Part shown: positions 58,943-64,000 of the stretch, one piece after another
Numbering within the stretch: the stretch's first letter is position 1
How the letters are laid out: each line of letters opens with the position of its first letter
Source: Portulaca oleracea
Taxonomy: Eukaryota > Streptophyta > Magnoliopsida > Caryophyllales > Portulacaceae
Length of the DNA: 64,000 bases
Reading direction: 5' to 3'
NCBI GenBank assembly: GCA_029582165.1
Contig: CM055879.1
Location: 40,429,713-40,493,712 of the forward strand
Made by a program: the position numbers and the translations under genes
The notes under the pieces: model-generated
What the model was told of the DNA's origin: nothing
The model's input: only the letters and a program-made list of their open reading frames with translations
Database searches by the model: none

Positions 58943-60240
58943 TGATAAGTGTATTTTATATATATGTGATCTTGGGTAATTTAGAGCTAATTTGAGTAAT
59001 TATTAATATGAATGTATTATTTTTATACTTGAATTCTCTATTTTATGCTTGGTTGGAGTTTGGTATAATTTTGTAGGAAATTGGTGTTTAAGTGAAGAAA
59101 TCAAGCTTAAAATCAAGTGTATGGAGTCCAAGAGGATCACAATTGAAGAATAAGTCCACCCCCAAGGCCCAAGCTCAAGCCCAAGAACACATTGGATCAG
59201 AGAGATAACCACACGCGGTGTGAAAAGACCCCACACGGCTTTCGTTTCCGTAAAGTCGAGAATTTGATTCCGAATCACCCTCTGTTCCGCTTAATGCAAA
59301 AATGGCGTTTGGTTGCTCTTAATGCTATATAATTGATGTATTGGTTTGGCATTGACTCCTACTCATCATCATCCTCATCATCATATTCATCCATCCTTTC
59401 ATCCATATTTCCATCCACATTCATCCATTGTGAAGATAGAGAGATTGGTTGAGTTTTGGAAGATTGGTTCTCAAGCATTGGAGAGAAGTGGAGGAGCAAA
59501 AGTCCCCGGATCGACATTCAAGCAAGGATTGAAATCCAACTCGGTTTATTTCTCTTTCTTATAGTTTCCATGCTTTCTAGAGTAGAATTTGTTATGCTTA
59601 GTGAATCGAACATGAGTAGTGAGTAGTTTCATAAGTTTAGGGGATAAACCCTTATTAGTTTCTCTTATGGATTAAGTTTTGTTAGATTGAACAAGTTTGT
59701 TTATCTAGTTTGAATGCATTTTATTTAACCTTTGATTATGTTTGTCATTGTTTTATCAAGAATATGGAATTAGATTGTTGAATGAAGGAGAAATTCGATA
59801 ATCGGAACCCTTAGGATTAAACTAGTTTATGAAGTGAACTAGAGATAGAAGACTTTGTAACTAGGGGTCATTGGATAATTTGTTATTTAACTTAGATAAA
59901 ATTGACACAATAAAGAGTCCAATAGATCAATTTTACTAAGCAATCCGTTTCATTGTCAAACGGAGCCACGGAATACATTATGCGATTATCTAAAATGTAC
60001 CAAATTAGTGACATACATGTTCAATCCACTTGTTTGATTCATAAAGTGACTTAGGTTTTATCCCCTGAACGTCTTTCTCATATTGATTTCATCTTGTGAA
60101 TTGTGTGAATATTTGATTTATTTGACCTTTTTTAGTGACTAGAACTAGAATTAGTTATTCTCAATCTAAAACCCGACCGATTTAGTTTGGTGCGTAGTTA
60201 GCAAAGCCTATCAATTGTATAGTAATCAGAAATTAGATGG
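58943..60240 (+). mobile_element. Probable long LTR or LTR-retrotransposon remnant
   Basis: Starts TGATAAGTGTATTTTATATA, shows no coding frame, and carries unspaced LTR-like wording (GGAACCCTTAGGATTAAACTAG; CCAAATTAGTGACATACATG). Near 60190 TTTGGTGCGTAGTTAGCAAA could be a decayed primer site like those of Tat/Athila elements. Borders and family are tentative. Confidence 0.35.
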
Positions 60241-60660
60241 TAAATCTAAGACCATGTTGCTATATCGTCCAATTTACTTATACAATTTAATTACATGGTT
60301 TATAAATTATTGTTTAAACATCTTACTTTTTATATTTAATTATCTGTATTGGTGATCTTTTGAGCATTACAAGATATACTTATTGAACATCTTATTTTTT
60401 TAATATATAATTTTTTTCATGTTTGTCATACTTTGAACATGATATATAATTCTTTTTAAAGAAATGATATACATAAGTTTTTGAACATTTACATATTGGT
60501 AAAATTTTGAGCATTTTGTAAATAAGATTTTGAGCATGGTATATATAGTTTTTGAACTATTTAAATATTGGGACCATAATGTCACCTAATCCTTGGTGGT
60601 GCTCGCATAATTTACAATTTGGGACCTTATTGTCCTTCCAATTTTTCAAGATGGTCAATT
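60241..60660. other. Intergenic, no gene seen
   Basis: AT-rich with repeated TTTTGAGCATT phrases (60360-60550), a loose tandem pattern. Confidence 0.4.
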
Positions 60661-60667
60661 TGTTTAT

Positions 60668-60770
60668 TGGGCCATGCTTAAGGTTCAACAACCCAATTAT
60701 AAAACTCTATTACAAATTGAAATGGGATCATGATGGGCCCAACCATTATGTCGGTGGGCTTCAAAGCCCA
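60668..60770 (+). promoter_or_regulatory. Cluster of TGGGCY (site II) motifs upstream of RPT1
   Basis: TGGGCC at 60668, TGGGCCCA at 60734, TGGGCT at 60755 and AGCCCA at 60765, 150-250 bp before the ATG. Site II elements (TCP-factor targets) are common in plant housekeeping promoters; function here is inference. Confidence 0.5.
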
Positions 60771-60918
60771 GCAAGTTATGTGTATTAAAAGATCAACGAC
60801 ACAGAGAGCTTCACAATAGTTAGTGTGCCTTTCTGTAGTTCAACTCCACCGCACTTGGTTTGTTTCTCAAGAAACCTCTGTTTAGAGAGAGAAACTAGAG
60901 AAGCAGAAGCATCCATCC

Positions 60919-63900
60919 ATGGCGATTGAGCACGAAGATGATTTCAAGGACGAGAAGAACCCCCGCCCTCTCGACGAGGACGATATTGCTCTCTTGAAAA
61001 CCTATGTAAGCCCCGATTTTCTTCGTCTTTGTTCTACTTTGTAACCCTAGGTTTTCCAGTTGATTTGTCGCTGCTACTAGTTTCAATTGCTGGCAAGATC
61101 GGAAATTGAGGGCTTTTTAGTTCTGAATTGGACTTTCTTGAGTACGATGTTAGCTTATTTGATGCAAATATGTAACGTTGATTGGCGTAAATATTGTTTG
61201 CCAAGATCTGTTATGCCTCGATTCGTCTGAATTGAATGTCAAAAAATTATCGGCAAATTGGGATATGGGGAGTCTATATAGCTGAACGCACCGCACTGTA
61301 TGCATCTATTTTGCTTCTGTTTGATTCCTTGCTTCTATAGATATCAGACTTCTGCAATGTGATTATGGATATCTGAGAAGAATCTCATGTAGAAGGGTTA
61401 TGGATGGATGTTTAGTCGGAGGCATTCCTGCCAGATATTTAGTTGAACTTAGTTTTGTTTTCAGTCTTTGGTGAGCTTGTTGGCTTTTGACCTTACGATG
61501 TAGTTGATTCACTAGAATAGCAATAATTTTCGCCCTTCATTCTATTTTGAGGAGATGTTCGGTTGAGTGTGTGAGAGGGGGCTACAGGATGCCAAGGATG
61601 GGTGTTCTTCCCATATCATTTTACATGAGTCGTGCTAAGGAGTAGGGATTTTCGGAGTACACCTCATTAGTTTTTATTTAGGCATGACCATAACCTTAGT
61701 ATGCAATGATCATTTGTTAGTCATGCCAAAGTGTACCTATGGCATAAGGGCTTGATGTTCTGGAGGGCTTCCTATTACGGATGTTCTCTGGGACTATCTT
61801 GGGAAATATTTTTGAATGTGACTTTAGGTTAACTGCCATCCTAAGTGAAAATCGGCAATGATCCACTGTTGTTTCTCATTATGAACATCAAATTCTTGGA
61901 TCACCTTTTGCTGCTTTGTAAATTAGATTTGAGATGTTCTTTTAGGTTGTTAGTGATATTACAGGTTTTTTAGAATAGCTTTGTGACAGAAAGTGGGTCT
62001 TGCATATTGTACCTTGTAAAATTGTAGGTGCCAATGCCATACGCTTATTAGTTTAGTGATGGATGCATCTAGCTCTTTTAGATATGTTGGTGATGTAGGA
62101 TGCATGTTTCATGCACCTGTTAATCTTGCTATCTGCCTTGTAGAAAGGAGAGCATTTTTGCGCGTTCTCTTTGTTAGAAGTTATGAATCTGGATATAGTT
62201 TGGCGGTTTATATAAATTTGATTTTTAGTCCATGGACTAATCTTAATATTTTGTGCAGGGTTTGGGGCCATATTCGTCCAGCATTAAAAAAGTGGAAAAG
62301 GAAATTAAGGAAATGGCGAAGAAAGTCAATGACTTGTGTGGTATGTGATTAATATGATATTTCTTCAAGTTCCTTCTGTGATTCATGGTTCTATGAGATT
62401 GCTGTCTTCATTTACCATTTTATTTTTTCATCAGTAGTGACTCTAAGTTCTAACAACTTTTTATATTGCCACTCTCACAATGAGTTGTGTGATATGCATG
62501 TAACCTGTCAAGTTATGAGCTGTTTTTGTACATAAGTCTATTCAACTCCACAGCTGCATTTGTGGAGGGAGATGTGTAGTCAGTTAATTGAATTCATGAT
62601 ATGGTCATATATGTGCTTATTTTTTTTGGTAGTATGTGTCACTGTTATGAGGGATGTGTTTAATACTGGGGTAATGCGTGCTATTGTCTTTGATAATATC
62701 CACTTTTTAATCCAGCTCTTGCATGATAGGAAACTTTCATATTTGATGGGTTGCTCTAATGGTGTTGTACAACAGGTATCAAGGAATCTGATACTGGATT
62801 AGCAGCTCCTAGCCAATGGGACCTTGTTTCTGACAAGCAAATGATGCAGGAGGAGCAACCTCTCCAGGTGTGATTTATGTGAAAATTTCTGTAATCCCTC
62901 CTCCTTTTTTCTTGTGAGGAGTTAGGAGGGTACAAAATACACACTATGTAGCCCTTCTGTCTAGGTTTCTCTATAGGTTATCCTCATTCTAAATTTCCAA
63001 ACACTGTGTTGTGCAGGTGGCTAGATGTACCAAAATTATCAATCCAAACACCGAAGATGCGAAGTATGTGATCAATGTTAAGCAAATAGCAAAGGTATCC
63101 CTATGTCTTTTTCTTAATTTTTTAAGGTTTAAGTCTCCCATATCTGCAATGTTTCATAGGTGAGTTATAGCATACATGAATGGTAATCACTTTTTCCCTT
63201 CTGATAATCTGTTTTCCGTGGTATTGGGGTTCTTTATCCCTATGTCTTTTTATGAAACGTTTAGAAATTATGACTTTATACTTGTAAATTTAGTTTTGAT
63301 AGTGTTATCAGCACATAGAAGATGCTCGCTTTTTGTCCAATCATGCATAGTGCCATAGCACGCTTACAATCGTGATCATATAAGTACTCTATCTAACTTG
63401 TCCGTCATTTGAAAATCGCAGTTTGTTGTTGGGCTGGGTGACAAAGTTTCTCCAACTGATATTGAAGAAGGCATGCGTGTTGGGTAAGTTTGCTTCAGTT
63501 TTTAATGTTAGTTGCACCTGCATGTTTTCCTCCATCATGGATTTCATGCTATATATTTTAATATATAATTGCGAATATAAGGTCCCTGAGTTTCACTCAG
63601 TATTAGTTCCATGCTCTTTGAAATGCTGTAATTGATGCTTTAACTATTTTCTCCTAAAGGTTTCGTCTCTTTTGCATGGTCAATAATACACTTGTTTCTA
63701 TTTTTCTTAAGCTTGCTCCCTTAAATCATTACCACGTAGAATATACCTAAAGGCTTCTGTGGACATTGTGCACATCTACAGGGTTGATAGAAACAAGTAC
63801 CAGATCCAGATACCATTGCCTCCAAAAATTGATCCCAGTGTGACAATGATGACAGTGGAGGAGAAACCTGATGTGACATACAATGATGTTGGTGGATGCA

Positions 63901-63926
63901 AAGAACAGATAGAAAAGATGCGAGAA
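60919..63926 (+). CDS. RPT1: 26S proteasome regulatory ATPase subunit 7 (RPT1), 3' partial
   Basis: Visible exons: 60919-61005, 62259-62340, 62776-62867, 63017-63094, 63422-63483, 63782-63926, encoding the first 182 of about 425 residues. Sequence from [14 protein letters not shown] through the N-terminal coil ([20 protein letters not shown]), the OB region ([60 protein letters not shown]) to the start of the AAA domain ([17 protein letters not shown]). Walker A and B lie beyond the window. Part of the hexameric ring that unfolds substrates and opens the 20S core. The first intron is long (1.25 kb). All phases are consistent. Confidence 0.96.
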
Positions 63927-64000
63927 GTGAGTGTTACTTGACCCTTCCCCCTCTTTTCCTATTTCCGTTTGTATTTGGGTAATAAGCAACAGTTTCCTGA

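Overview
This window is nuclear DNA from a flowering plant, a eudicot. Genes are split by AT-rich GT-AG introns, and the products are plant-specific families (remorin, pectinesterase, GASA/snakin, TPD1-like, ATL RING-H2, receptor-like protein). The gaps are filled with small DNA transposons (Tourist-, Stowaway- and hAT-like) plus a Cassandra TRIM and LINE/LTR debris. Caryophyllales (amaranth/goosefoot group) is my guess from general look only; nothing here proves the species. There are no operons, CRISPR arrays, phage or plasmid functions.

Layout. 0-1.1 kb: 3' end of a remorin-domain gene (+). 2.8-7.1 kb: complete 15-exon alanine aminotransferase gene (-), with a hAT-like element in its largest intron. 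7.2-11.7 kb: nested repeats with a broken LINE RNase H. 11.7-15.3 kb: two-exon pectinesterase/PME-inhibitor gene (-). 18.5 kb: small secreted-peptide gene (-), possibly CLE-like. 20.2-22.1 kb: two nested-transposon structures, the second a Cassandra TRIM inside an older Cassandra LTR. 23.0-26.3 kb: tail-anchored ubiquitin-conjugating enzyme, UBC34/UBE2J2 type (+). 28.6-29.8 kb: TPD1-like secreted protein (+). 30.4 kb: tRNA-Ser(TGA). 31.6-37.7 kb: two GASA/snakin paralogues in tandem (+). 39.4-40.0 kb: basic plant-specific protein of unknown function (+). 42.9-43.7 kb: ATL-type RING-H2 E3 ligase (-). 44-47 kb: Stowaway cluster. 47.9-52.3 kb: NUMOD3-containing nuclear gene (+). 53.1-55.0 kb: O-fucosyltransferase family gene (+). 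55.3-57.5 kb: kinase-less LRR receptor-like protein (-), with a collapsed relic of a paralogue at 58.7 kb. 60.9 kb to the end: 5' part of the 26S proteasome ATPase RPT1 (+), cut by the window edge.

The genes are independent units and do not form one pathway. A loose theme is ubiquitin/proteasome (UBC34, ATL, RPT1), but spacing and strands show no co-regulation. Exon models were built by hand from splice sites, with reading phase checked across every junction; the complete multi-exon models all sum to whole codons. Family names come from recognised motifs, not searches. I found no convincing undescribed biological system. The most interesting items are the nested Cassandra insertion with a CpG-decayed target duplication, the non-canonical CLE-like peptide, the NUMOD3 protein, and the hAT element seated next to the GASA splice donor.
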